Source: Sphingomonadales bacterium (GTDB lineage: Bacteria; Pseudomonadota; Alphaproteobacteria; Sphingomonadales; Sphingomonadaceae). From it: 42,538 nt of DNA. Where the stretch lies: assembly GCA_018971065.1 (NCBI GenBank), contig JAGWVC010000026.1:1-42538 (forward strand), written 5' to 3'. Of the stretch, positions 16,439 to 24,703 are shown piece by piece (within the stretch, counting starts at the first letter, position 1; every line of letters begins with the position of its first letter). Position numbers and translations under genes: made by a program. Below the pieces are notes generated by a model. That model saw nothing but the letters and a program-made list of their open reading frames with translations, made no database searches and had not been told where the DNA came from.

Positions 16439-17082
16439 CGCGGGGCAAGGCTGGCCTGCAAACCGCCCAGCACGAATTCGGCAACGGCGGCGTGAATATC
16501 ATCGGGGCTGCCCCAGCCTTCGGGGAACAGCCAGTCCTGGAATATCTCGCTCGACAGGATCGCGCCGAACGCGATGCAGGCGACCAGGCCAGGATCGACG
16601 CGCGGGGTGCCTTCGGTGCGCGAGCGGACGATGTCGGACGTCTTTTGCAGATAGCGGTGCAGGCCCGCCACCTTGTCGATGCCGTTGACGTCCTCCGGCT
16701 CGAACGCCTTCGACATGACCAGCAGCAGGATCGCATCGGCCTGATCGCGCAGGAAGGCCTGCATTTCGCCAATGTACTGCGTGCTGACAGTGCGGCGGTT
16801 GCCTTCGGTGTCGATCGGGTGCGAATCCGCAAACGCCGCGAAATGCTGTTCGATGGCGTTGAATACGGTGTCGTTGAACAGATTGGCCTTCGAGCCGAAG
16901 TGCTTGAACAGCAGCGTTTCGCTGACCCCGGCGCGCCGGGCAATATCGGCGGTCTTGGCGCGGCTGAAACCGTTGTGCCCGAATTCCTCGCTGGCCGCAT
17001 CCTTGAGTCGTTCGACGACTTCCCGGCCCGACCGGCGGCGCGCGGGTTTGGCGGCAGGATCGGGACGAGAGGCGGCAGGCAT
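16435..17082 (-). CDS. TetR-family transcriptional regulator (TetR-1)
   Basis: A 215-residue repressor-type protein. Helix-turn-helix residues are about 42-63 (KTADIARRAGVSETLLFKHFG). The C-terminal ligand domain is not assignable. The start MPAASRPD at 17082 is preferred because AGGGA lies about 8 bases upstream; in-frame ATG and other codons further upstream lack this. It is divergent from the Rieske operon, and its own promoter spacer contains the AGTAGT-N4-ACTTCAC motif that recurs upstream of the SDR/Zn-ADH operon. It therefore probably represses itself, the oxygenase and that operon. Confidence 0.9.
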   Translation of the reverse strand: MPAASRPDPAAKPARRRSGREVVERLKDAASEEFGHNGFSRAKTADIARRAGVSETLLFKHFGSKANLFNDTVFNAIEQHFAAFADSHPIDTEGNRRTVSTQYIGEMQAFLRDQADAILLLVMSKAFEPEDVNGIDKVAGLHRYLQKTSDIVRSRTEGTPRVDPGLVACIAFGAILSSEIFQDWLFPEGWGSPDDIHAAVAEFVLGGLQASLAPR

Positions 17083-17183
17083 TGGTGCATTCCCTGGAAC
17101 AGCAAGGCATGCCTTCATGTCCTTGCCGGTGCGCGCTGGCAAGCGCCATCGCCGCCGCGCAATTAGCGCTTGCCGCCGGCCCG

Positions 17184-17211
17184 ATTAGTGAAGTAACCAC
17201 TACTCTATCAA
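17184..17211 (-). promoter_or_regulatory. TetR-1 promoter with embedded operator motif
   Basis: On the minus strand TTGATA (17206-17211) and ACTAAT (17184-17189) are 16 bases apart. The spacer holds AGTAGT-N4-ACTTCAC (plus strand 17188-17204, GTGAAGT-N4-ACTACT). This is an imperfect palindrome with four of five inner pairs matching. The motif is 29 bases upstream of the Rieske GTG start, so it lies in the divergent promoter too. The same 17-base pattern recurs at 23797-23813. Confidence 0.6.
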
Positions 17212-17232
17212 TAAGCAGGGGAGGCCCGGTCG

Positions 17233-18444
17233 GTGAACACACACGCCAGGATTCCGGCCAGCGACGCGGCGCTGACGGCGCTGGGCAAGGGGCCGGTGCC
17301 TACCGCGCCCTATCACGATCCGGCCTGGTTCGAACTGGAGCGCGAGGCGATCTTCAAGCGCACCTGGTTGCAGGTCGGCCACGTCTGCGAACTACCGGAA
17401 CCCAACAGCTACATCGCCCGCGAGATCGAAGTGGCGCGCGCTTCGGTGATCATCGCGCGCGGCAAGGATGGCACGATTCGCGCGTTCCACAATGCCTGCA
17501 CCCATCGCGGCACCCAACTGGTGCAGGGGCAGTGCAGCGGCAAGGGCGCCACGTTCCGTTGCCCCTATCACATGTGGACGTTCGGCACCGACGGCCGGCT
17601 GCTGTCCGCCCCCGATTTCGAGAGCTTCCATCTGGCCAACAAGGCGCAGGCTGACTTGCGCCCCGTCTCGGTAGATGTCTGCGCCGGGCTGATCTTCATC
17701 AACCTCGATCCGGCACCCGCGCAATCGCTGCGGGAATTCCTGGGGCCGATGGGCGAGATGGCGCAGACGCTGCCGGTGGCCGGGGCCACCACCTTCGATG
17801 AATACGTCTACGAGATCGACGCCAACTGGAAGGTGACGTTCGACAACTTCCAGGAGAATTACCACCTGCGTTTCGTCCATCGCCGCACCAATGGCGCGCC
17901 GCCACTCGATTCGACGCCGAATCCGTACAACTATCCCGAATGCTACTACCTGTTCGGGCCGCACCGGATGAACACCAGCCCCGGTGGTGCCCCGCCGGAT
18001 GACAAGCCCAAGCCGCTGGCGTTCTACCTGCTGGGCAAGCTGGCCGAGCAGGTGAAGGCCGACGGGCAAGCGGGCGGCCCGCATGAGCGCGACTATTTCA
18101 TCTTCTTCCCCAACCTCTACCTGTTCGGCAACCCGCGCATGCACTTCACCCACGTGGTCATGCCGATCAGCGCCAACCGGTCGCGCGGGGTGTTCCGGTT
18201 CTACTGGACCGGGGAGGACCGCACCGCGACCGAACAACTGGTGCGCGAATTCTCGATGGCGTTCGCGCGCGAGATCCACACCGAGGACGTCGAACCGCTG
18301 ATCGCCGCACAGAAGGGGCTGGACAGCGGCGCGCTGGAGCATGTCCATTTCCAGCGCCAGGAAGTGATGTGCCGGCACTTGTACGAAGCGACCGTGGCGG
18401 CGGTGCGGGACTGGCAGGCGGAACAAGCGGGAGCGGCATCATGA
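17233..18444 (+). CDS. Rieske non-haem iron ring-hydroxylating oxygenase, alpha subunit
   Basis: A 403-residue oxygenase component. The Rieske [2Fe-2S] ligands are C89-T-H91 and C110-P-Y-H113. The mononuclear iron ligands are H211 and H216 in NYHLRFVH, with D352 in the HTEDVEPLIAAQKGL segment as the likely third. GTG start with GGGGAGG about 8 bases upstream. No beta subunit, ferredoxin or ferredoxin reductase is encoded nearby, so electrons must come from elsewhere or from the flavoenzyme two genes down. The substrate may be an aromatic, alicyclic or steroid-like ring. It overlaps the following small gene by ATGA. Confidence 0.93.
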   Translation: MNTHARIPASDAALTALGKGPVPTAPYHDPAWFELEREAIFKRTWLQVGHVCELPEPNSYIAREIEVARASVIIARGKDGTIRAFHNACTHRGTQLVQGQCSGKGATFRCPYHMWTFGTDGRLLSAPDFESFHLANKAQADLRPVSVDVCAGLIFINLDPAPAQSLREFLGPMGEMAQTLPVAGATTFDEYVYEIDANWKVTFDNFQENYHLRFVHRRTNGAPPLDSTPNPYNYPECYYLFGPHRMNTSPGGAPPDDKPKPLAFYLLGKLAEQVKADGQAGGPHERDYFIFFPNLYLFGNPRMHFTHVVMPISANRSRGVFRFYWTGEDRTATEQLVREFSMAFAREIHTEDVEPLIAAQKGLDSGALEHVHFQRQEVMCRHLYEATVAAVRDWQAEQAGAAS

Positions 18445-18794
18445 GCAACGCGACGACATTGCCCGCCGGGTTCGCCGCGCTGGAAGCGTTCGTGCCGTTC
18501 TGGGCAGCCGGCACATTGGCGGGGCGCGACGCCGCGCGATTGAACAGCACGCCCGAAGAACGGCAGCGGTTCTACACCGTTGCAGGCGAGCTGGCGCCGG
18601 CGGCGATGGACTATCTCGATGCGCGTGAACTGGCATCGTTCACCCCGCCCGAGCGGACGCTGATGAACCTGATGCTGAGCCTGGCCCACGTGGCGCTGGC
18701 GGTGGAATTGCAGGGCGACGACGAGGCCATCCATGCCTTCGGCGCGCGCCGGATGCCGATCGTGCGCGGCCACGCCGACCCTGCGGTGGCCTGA
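18441..18794 (+). CDS. Small protein coupled to the Rieske oxygenase, unknown function
   Basis: A 117-residue, probably all-helical soluble protein without signal peptide, membrane segment or metal-binding Cys. Its ATG lies in the last codons of the Rieske gene (ATGA overlap), so translation is coupled and expression stoichiometric. The middle stretch (STPEERQRFYTVAGEL, ERTLMNLMLSLAHVALAVEL) resembles small uncharacterised proteins that I recall next to Rieske oxygenases in proteobacteria. Possible roles are oxygenase assembly or stabilisation, or substrate binding, but nothing in the sequence proves one. Confidence 0.75.
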   Translation: MSNATTLPAGFAALEAFVPFWAAGTLAGRDAARLNSTPEERQRFYTVAGELAPAAMDYLDARELASFTPPERTLMNLMLSLAHVALAVELQGDDEAIHAFGARRMPIVRGHADPAVA

Positions 18795-18830
18795 CGAACA
18801 ATCAGAACAGATCATCGGGAGAGCAAGACC

Positions 18831-20951
18831 ATGTCGAAATATCCGCACCTGCTGTCGCCGGGGAAAATCGGGACGCTCGAAATCCGCAACCGGCTGGTGC
18901 AGACCGCGATGGGCACCAACCTGGCGCTGCCCGGCGGCTACTTCGGCGACGCGTTGATCGCGTATTACGAGGCGCGTGCGCGGGGCGGGGTCGGCATGAT
19001 CATCACCGAAGCGGTCTCGGTGGGATGGCCGAATGGCGCGGCACTGTTCAACCAGGTGGCGGTGTCCGACGACAAGTACATCCCGGGCCTACGGAAGCTG
19101 GTTCGGGCGGTTCAGCAGCATGGCGCGAAAATCGCGCTGCAGCTCCACTTCGGCGGCATGAACGCCGCGCGCGACATGATCGACGGACGCGACGTGTGGA
19201 TTCCGTCGATGCCACTGCCGCCCAAGGGCAAGGGCTTCGCCGGGGCGCTCTACCCGGACGAGGCGGCGCTGACTCAGGGCGCGAAGATCACCAGCCCGCC
19301 GAAGTTCAAGGAAATCGGCGCGCCGGAAATCGCGCAACTGATCGAATGGTTCGCCGCCGGGGCGCTGCGGGCGAAGCAGGCGGGCTTCGACGGGGTCGAG
19401 ATTCACGGCGGCCACGGCTATATCATCGCCGGGTTCCTGTCGCGCGGCAGCAACCGCCGCAGCGACGACTATGGCGGTTCGATTGAGAACCGCGCTCGCC
19501 TGCTGCGCGAGATCACCGAGGCGGTGCGTGCCCGTGTCGGGCCGGATTATCCGATGTGGGTCAAGCTCGATTCGGCCGAATTCTTCACCGACAACGGCAT
19601 CACCACCGAGGAAGCGGTGTACTTCGCGCAAGTGGCCGAAGCCGCCGGCGCCGATGCCATCACCGCCACCGCCAACCACGACGTCTCGGTGGCCAAGGCG
19701 CTGATCAGTTCCTACTTGCCGCATGAACCGGCCAAGCTGATCCCTTATGCCGCCCCGATCCGCGCTGCGATCAACATCCCGGTCATCACTGTCGGTCGCA
19801 TCGACCCTGAAGTGGCTGATCAAGCCATCGCCGACGGCAAGTTCGATTTCATGGCGATGGGCCGCAAGCAACTGGCCGATCCGGACTATGCCAACGCGCT
19901 GGCGCAAGGGCGCGATCAGGTGCGGCCGTGCATCGTCTGCTACACCTGCTTTTCGCAGGCGATGCTTGCCTCGCCGCTGCGCTGTGCCGTGAATGGCGAT
20001 CTCGGCTATGAAACGGCGGGGCTGCTCGACCGGACCGACAGGCCGAAGCGGGTGGTGGTCGTCGGTGGCGGCCCCGGCGGCATGGAAGCGGCGCGGCGGC
20101 TGACGCTGCGCGGCCACCGCGTCACCCTGCTGGAAGCCGCCGCCCAGCTTGGCGGCACCGCCCGGATTGCCGCGATCGCCTATGCGCCGAATGGCGATTT
20201 CGTCGAATGGCTGAAGCGGCAGCTCCGGCAGTTGCAGATCGATGTGCGGCTGAACACCCGCGCCACGGTGGAAACGATCCACGCGCTGTCGCCCGATGCC
20301 GTTGTCGTCGCCACGGGTGCGATCCGCCGCGCGCCGGAGATCACGGGCAAGCGCCTGCCGCACGTCCACGACGGCCAGTCGCTGCGCGCGATGCTGCTGG
20401 GTGAGGAAGCCGAAGGCGGCACCAGCAAGGCCACGCTGGGCCAGAAACTGGCGATGGGCGCCGCCCGCGCCGTGGGCCTGACCGACAGCCCGGAAGCGGT
20501 GCGCAAGGCCAGCAGGCTCTACATGCCGATCGGCGACAGGGTGGTGATCATCGGCGGCGAACTGGTCGGCATCGAACTGGCCGAGTTCCTCAATGAGCGC
20601 GGGCGCCATGTCACCGTGGTAGACGACCTTGCGCAACTGGGCCGGGGGCTTTCCCCGGCACGGCGCGCGGTGCTGCTGGACGAACTGCCCGAACACGGCA
20701 TCGTCTTCCACGCCGGGGCGGCCGACATCGCGATCGGCGACAAGGCGGTGACCTTCACCGCCGCCGACGGCAGCGCCCAGGCGCTGCCCGCCGACACCGT
20801 CATCATCGCCAAGGGCGCGGAAACCAACACCGGCCTGCACGATGACCTGGTGGCCGCCGGCATCGATGCCCGCATGGTCGGCGACTGCCAGGGCGTGGGC
20901 TACATCCTTGGCGCGGTGCGATCGGCGGCGGATGTCGCGGCGGCGATCTGA
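18831..20951 (+). CDS. 2,4-dienoyl-CoA reductase-like NADH:flavin oxidoreductase (OYE domain, 4Fe-4S, FAD/NAD domain)
   Basis: A 706-residue enzyme with three cofactor regions. Residues about 1-340 are an Old Yellow Enzyme FMN barrel (SRGSNRRSDDYGGSIENR motif). Cysteines C367, C370, C373 and C385 form the 4Fe-4S binding site. From about residue 400 follows an FAD/NAD(P) domain (VVVVGGGPGGMEAARRL, then VVIIGGELVGIELAEF). Such proteins reduce conjugated double bonds in acyl-CoAs or cyclic enones. GGGAGAG precedes the ATG. Following a Rieske oxygenase it could reduce an unsaturated ring product, or its FAD/FeS centres might feed the oxygenase (speculative). Confidence 0.92.
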   Translation: MSKYPHLLSPGKIGTLEIRNRLVQTAMGTNLALPGGYFGDALIAYYEARARGGVGMIITEAVSVGWPNGAALFNQVAVSDDKYIPGLRKLVRAVQQHGAKIALQLHFGGMNAARDMIDGRDVWIPSMPLPPKGKGFAGALYPDEAALTQGAKITSPPKFKEIGAPEIAQLIEWFAAGALRAKQAGFDGVEIHGGHGYIIAGFLSRGSNRRSDDYGGSIENRARLLREITEAVRARVGPDYPMWVKLDSAEFFTDNGITTEEAVYFAQVAEAAGADAITATANHDVSVAKALISSYLPHEPAKLIPYAAPIRAAINIPVITVGRIDPEVADQAIADGKFDFMAMGRKQLADPDYANALAQGRDQVRPCIVCYTCFSQAMLASPLRCAVNGDLGYETAGLLDRTDRPKRVVVVGGGPGGMEAARRLTLRGHRVTLLEAAAQLGGTARIAAIAYAPNGDFVEWLKRQLRQLQIDVRLNTRATVETIHALSPDAVVVATGAIRRAPEITGKRLPHVHDGQSLRAMLLGEEAEGGTSKATLGQKLAMGAARAVGLTDSPEAVRKASRLYMPIGDRVVIIGGELVGIELAEFLNERGRHVTVVDDLAQLGRGLSPARRAVLLDELPEHGIVFHAGAADIAIGDKAVTFTAADGSAQALPADTVIIAKGAETNTGLHDDLVAAGIDARMVGDCQGVGYILGAVRSAADVAAAI

Positions 20952-20974
20952 AGCCGTGGCGCCTGAAGCCCGGG

Positions 20975-21787
20975 TTAGAACCCGAAGCTGCTGACCATGC
21001 CGCCATCGACCAGCACGTCGGTGGCGGTGATGAAGCTGGCGCCCGGTGAGCACAGGAACACCGCGACCGAGGCCATCTCCTCGGGCCGGGCGATCCGGGC
21101 CACCGGCTGGTTGGCGAGCATGGTGTCGAGGTTGGGGCTGTGCGCGCGTTCGCTGGCCACCATCGCCGTGTCGGTCGCCCCCGGCGAGATCGAGACGATG
21201 CGCGCGCCGCGCGCGCCGAACGCCTTGGCCTCGCGCTTGACCAGTTGCATCACGCCGTACTTCGACAGGGGATAGGCAACGATGCCATCGGGGCAATGCA
21301 CGGCCAGCGCCGCCACGCCGTCGGCGGTGGTGGTGGTGCGGCAGGCGGCGGCGGCTTCCGGGGGCAGCGGGAAATAGGCCGAATTCGACGCGATCAGCAC
21401 CGCCGCTGAACCATCGGCCATGTGGTCGCGCAAGGCATCGACCAGCCGGATCGAGGCGGCAAGGTTGATGTCGAGGATCGCCGCCGGATCGCCGCCGCGC
21501 GGGCCGACCCCGGCGGTGTGGACCAGCGCGGCGATGCCCCGGCCGTCCAGCGCGGCCACGACCCGTGCCGGATAATCGGCAGCGGCGATGTTGCCGGCGA
21601 GTACCGCGACGCGGGTGCCCGACGCACGCACGCTGTCGGCCAGCACCGCAAGCCGGTCGGCATCGATGTCGCACAGCAGCAGGTCGGCATAGCCCGCCGC
21701 CGCCAGCGCGCGTGCCGATGCCGAACCCATGCCGCCGGTGGCCCCGGTGACGATGGCGATGCCGCTGGCGTGGTTGCGTTGGCTCAT
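20975..21787 (-). CDS. Short-chain dehydrogenase/reductase
   Basis: A 270-residue SDR with TGATGGMG (residues 14-21), CDID at the end of strand 2 suggesting NAD, a TAG motif in place of NNAG, and catalytic Ser (SNS, about 134-136), Tyr (Y172) and Lys (K176). The C-terminus ends in the common VDGGMVSSFGF. Start 21787 (MSQRNHAS) has GGGAGGA upstream; the longer reading begins inside that ribosome site. Third gene of the leftward SDR/Zn-ADH/SDR operon, converging with the OYE gene. Alcohol/ketone substrate unknown. Confidence 0.9.
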   Translation of the reverse strand: MSQRNHASGIAIVTGATGGMGSASARALAAAGYADLLLCDIDADRLAVLADSVRASGTRVAVLAGNIAAADYPARVVAALDGRGIAALVHTAGVGPRGGDPAAILDINLAASIRLVDALRDHMADGSAAVLIASNSAYFPLPPEAAAACRTTTTADGVAALAVHCPDGIVAYPLSKYGVMQLVKREAKAFGARGARIVSISPGATDTAMVASERAHSPNLDTMLANQPVARIARPEEMASVAVFLCSPGASFITATDVLVDGGMVSSFGF

Positions 21788-21813
21788 GGTGTGGTCCTCC
21801 CGTTCACGTCCGG

Positions 21814-22824
21814 TCACGCCACCGCGAGGGCGACCTGGACCTTGTTTTCCGAATTGGCGCCGAGCAGCCGCGCGAACGTGGCGGGGAACTGGTCGAGCGC
21901 GACGACACGGCTGATCATCACCTTGGGATCGACATGGCCGGCCAGCATGGTGCGCGCCGAAAATTCAAAATCCTGGCGCGAATAGCCGACCGGGAATTGC
22001 AGGCTGACGCCCTTGAAACCGGCAATGGCGGGGACAATCGGGTCAGGCGTGGCGCAGAAGCCCAGCGACAGCACCTTGCCCATCAGCCGCACGTGGTCGA
22101 TCGCCCTGGCCACCATGCCCGGCACGCCCACGCATTCCAGCACGATGTCCGGCGCGCCGCCCAGCGCTTCGGCCACTTCGGCGCGCTCGTGCTCGCCATA
22201 GCCGACGAAGGCATCCGCGCCCATCGCCTGCGCTATCCCGGCCCGGCGGGGCGAGCGCGACATTGCCACGATCCTGCCTGCACCCAGCCGGCGCGCCCAG
22301 TAGATCGCGCTCAGCGCGATGGTCCCGGCGCCCAGCACCAGCACGCGATCCCCCGGCTGGATCGCGGCACGCCGGATACCATAGAGCGAGACCGTCAGCG
22401 GTTCGACCAGCGCGCCGTCGGCCGCGGTCAGACCATCGCCCAGCGGGATCGCCGCAGCGGCAGGGAGCCGGGCGAATTCGGCGAAGCCGCCGAGGATGCG
22501 CGTGGCCCCCGGACACAGAATCCAGTTGCCCGCCGCACAGGCCTCGCAGTGCCCGCAACCCACCGCCGGAAACGCCGCCACGCGCTGGCCGACGCGCAAG
22601 CCCGATACCCCGCTGCCGACTTCGACGATCCGCCCGGCGAACTCATGCCCCATCACCATGCCGCCCGCAAACGCGCGGGGCGGGCCGTCGTTCAGGTGCA
22701 GTTCGCTGCCGCAGATGCCACAGCGCTCCACCGCCACCAGCACCGAGCCGGCATCGCATTCGGGTTCGGGCCGGTCCTCGATCCGCAAGGCTTGCTGCGA
22801 GCCATAGCAGACGGCGGCTTTCAT
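21814..22824 (-). CDS. Zinc-dependent medium-chain alcohol dehydrogenase
   Basis: A 336-residue MDR-family enzyme. Catalytic zinc ligands are C38 (CGICGS) and H60-E61 (MGHEF). Structural zinc is bound by C90, C93, C96 and C104. The NAD(P) fold has VLVLGAGTIALSAI. It oxidises a secondary or sugar-type alcohol to the carbonyl or the reverse. The ATG overlaps the stop of the upstream SDR (ATGA, 22821-22824) and 26 bases separate it from the next SDR, so the three are one operon. Two SDRs plus an MDR imply several consecutive hydroxyl/ketone conversions. Confidence 0.92.
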   Translation of the reverse strand: MKAAVCYGSQQALRIEDRPEPECDAGSVLVAVERCGICGSELHLNDGPPRAFAGGMVMGHEFAGRIVEVGSGVSGLRVGQRVAAFPAVGCGHCEACAAGNWILCPGATRILGGFAEFARLPAAAAIPLGDGLTAADGALVEPLTVSLYGIRRAAIQPGDRVLVLGAGTIALSAIYWARRLGAGRIVAMSRSPRRAGIAQAMGADAFVGYGEHERAEVAEALGGAPDIVLECVGVPGMVARAIDHVRLMGKVLSLGFCATPDPIVPAIAGFKGVSLQFPVGYSRQDFEFSARTMLAGHVDPKVMISRVVALDQFPATFARLLGANSENKVQVALAVA

Positions 22825-23711
22825 CCCCGGGCTTCGGCCATCAGCGGGTTCTGCATCCGCGCGCGCTTGTCGGCGAATTCCGGCGTGCCCGGGATCGGTT
22901 CGGCGGGGTTGAACAGCGGCGAGATCGGCGTTTCCGCCAGCGCCGCCAGCATCCGCGCGTGGCGCTGCGCCACCGGCACGATATATTCGCCATGCGTGAA
23001 GATGTAGAGCCGATCGGCCAGGATGCCCTGCACCACCATCTCGCCCACATGGGCGGCATCCATGCCGAAGCCCTTGGGCAGTGCCACCGCCGGCAGCCCC
23101 ACCAGCCGGTTGGTGCTGTTGGCCAGGTTGGTCTCGATCACCCCGGGGCACAGCACCGAAACGCCGACATCGAACCGGGCAAGCTCCTGCCGCAGCGATT
23201 CCGACATGGCGACTACACCGAATTTGGCGGCGCAATAGGCGCCGACGCTGGCGCTGGTGATCACCCCTTGCGTGGACGAGGTGTTGACGATGTGGCCCTC
23301 GCGCCGATCCGCCATCCCCGGGCCGAACGTGCGGATGCCGTTGAACACGCCGACGAGGTTGATGTCGATCATCCGGTCGAAGCTCTCGGGCGACTGGTCG
23401 ATCAATCCCCGGTCACCGAACGTGCTGTTGCCTTCGTTCATGATCCCGGCGTTGTTGGCCAGAATGCCGACCGGGCCGAACGCCGCTTCCACCGCCGCGC
23501 GTGCATCGGCCCATTGCTGGCGATCCCGCACGTCGAGCAGCAGGCCGATGACGTCGCCTGCCGATCCCGCCACCGCCGCGTCCAGCGCATCGCGGTCGAT
23601 GTCGGCCAGCGCCACGCGGCAACCGCGCGCCGCCAGCGACCGGCCGATCGCCAGGCCGATGCCGCTGGCCCCGCCGGTCACGAATGCCGTCTTGCCCGCG
23701 ATCGCTTTCAT
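22821..23711 (-). CDS. Short-chain dehydrogenase/reductase with C-terminal extension
   Basis: A 296-residue classical SDR: TGGASGIG (12-19), ADID for NAD binding, NNAG (86-89), Ser in NTSS (145-146), Y159 and K163. About 40 extra C-terminal residues follow a region reading LYIFTHGEYIVPVAQRHARML, a pattern common in a sphingomonad/actinobacterial SDR subgroup. ATG start at 23711; an upstream in-frame reading would cross the operator at 23797-23813 and is rejected. First gene of the SDR/Zn-ADH/SDR operon. Confidence 0.9.
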   Translation of the reverse strand: MKAIAGKTAFVTGGASGIGLAIGRSLAARGCRVALADIDRDALDAAVAGSAGDVIGLLLDVRDRQQWADARAAVEAAFGPVGILANNAGIMNEGNSTFGDRGLIDQSPESFDRMIDINLVGVFNGIRTFGPGMADRREGHIVNTSSTQGVITSASVGAYCAAKFGVVAMSESLRQELARFDVGVSVLCPGVIETNLANSTNRLVGLPAVALPKGFGMDAAHVGEMVVQGILADRLYIFTHGEYIVPVAQRHARMLAALAETPISPLFNPAEPIPGTPEFADKRARMQNPLMAEARG

Positions 23712-23796
23712 GCGCCCCCCTCCCCGGAACCCCGGCGGCGCCCCCAATCGGGATGCCGCGCTGCACTTTTGCCCGACGCTGCATTGGCGAACGGTT

Positions 23797-23813
23797 GTGA
23801 AGTGGTGACTACT
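23797..23813. promoter_or_regulatory. Second copy of the TetR-1 operator motif
   Basis: GTGAAGT-N4-ACTACT followed by TATC, the same pattern as at 17188-17204, located about 86 bases upstream of the SDR start at 23711. The N4 spacer differs (GGTG here, AACC there) while both arms are identical, as expected for a dimeric repressor site. Confidence 0.6.
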
Positions 23814-23877
23814 TATCGCGAGGCAGATCGTTGTGCAAGGCTGCGTCCAGCGAACGCCCGCCACTGCCATCGGGCGC

Positions 23878-24582
23878 TCAATCCAGCTCGATCGGCTCGT
23901 TCAGGCGTTCGGCGGCGCGCACCAGCCGCAGCACGCAATCGACGTGGAAATTGACCACGCGATCGTACGTGTACGAATCGGGGTGGTCCGAATTGATCAC
24001 CGTGCTGGTGCGGAACCAGCCGCCGGCCCCGGCCAGCATCCGCGCGATGGTGCCGATCATCATGTAGACATCCATGTCCGGGCGGAACAGCCGCGCCCGC
24101 ATCCCGTCCAGCAGGATCGCCTCCTGCAGCTTGAAGGAACGGGTCTTGGCCGCCTGGACATAAGCGAATTCGGGCCGGCTGCGGAAAAACCCGCCGTCGT
24201 TGAGCAGGATCGCGTTCACGTCCCAATGCTCGATGAAGTTGCGGAAGCGGTGCTGCACGCTGGCGATCAGGCGCTGCTCGGCATTGCCCTCGATCCGCAG
24301 CAGGGCATCCTGGCTTTGCACATTGCGCTCGATCGGCGCCTTGAGGATCTCGTGAAGGATGTCCTCCTTGGTGGCGAAGTGGTGATACAGGCTGCCCGGC
24401 AGCATATCGACCCGATCGGCGATCTGCCGCACCGAGGTCGATTCGAAACCGTGCTCGGCAAACAACGCCGCCGCGGCCTCGACGATGCGTTCGCGCCGAT
24501 CGGCCGGCCGGGTCCGCCGCGCAGGCGACGTCGCGGCTGGCCGCTCGGCGGGACGGCTGGTGGAATTGACCTGTCGCGCCAT
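23878..24582 (-). CDS. TetR-family transcriptional regulator (TetR-2)
   Basis: A 234-residue regulator. A basic, disordered N-terminus (about 30 residues) is followed by a helix-turn-helix (SVRQIADRVDMLPGSLYHHFATKEDIL, about 50-77), typical of TetR proteins controlling acyl-CoA metabolism. The C-terminal domain contains a VYMMIGTIARML helix. It lies between the CoA transferase and the SDR operon, all leftward. It is the best candidate to bind the TAACCAAAC motifs at 25944-26030 (inference by position only). Confidence 0.9.
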   Translation of the reverse strand: MARQVNSTSRPAERPAATSPARRTRPADRRERIVEAAAALFAEHGFESTSVRQIADRVDMLPGSLYHHFATKEDILHEILKAPIERNVQSQDALLRIEGNAEQRLIASVQHRFRNFIEHWDVNAILLNDGGFFRSRPEFAYVQAAKTRSFKLQEAILLDGMRARLFRPDMDVYMMIGTIARMLAGAGGWFRTSTVINSDHPDSYTYDRVVNFHVDCVLRLVRAAERLNEPIELD

Positions 24583-24703
24583 GCCTAGTTCCGTCCCCTG
24601 TTCAGGCCACCCTGCCCGCCCGATGGCAGGTTCAGCCGATAGGCGCGCGCGCCGTTTTCCGCAAACGGTGCATCCGGTTCGCCGTGACGCCCGGCGCCCC
24701 GGC

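Noticed and set aside
19089..21674. An 861-codon minus-strand open frame
   Set aside because: Antisense to the OYE-type reductase and out of frame with the SDR; low-complexity Arg/Gly/Ala translation typical of a shadow.
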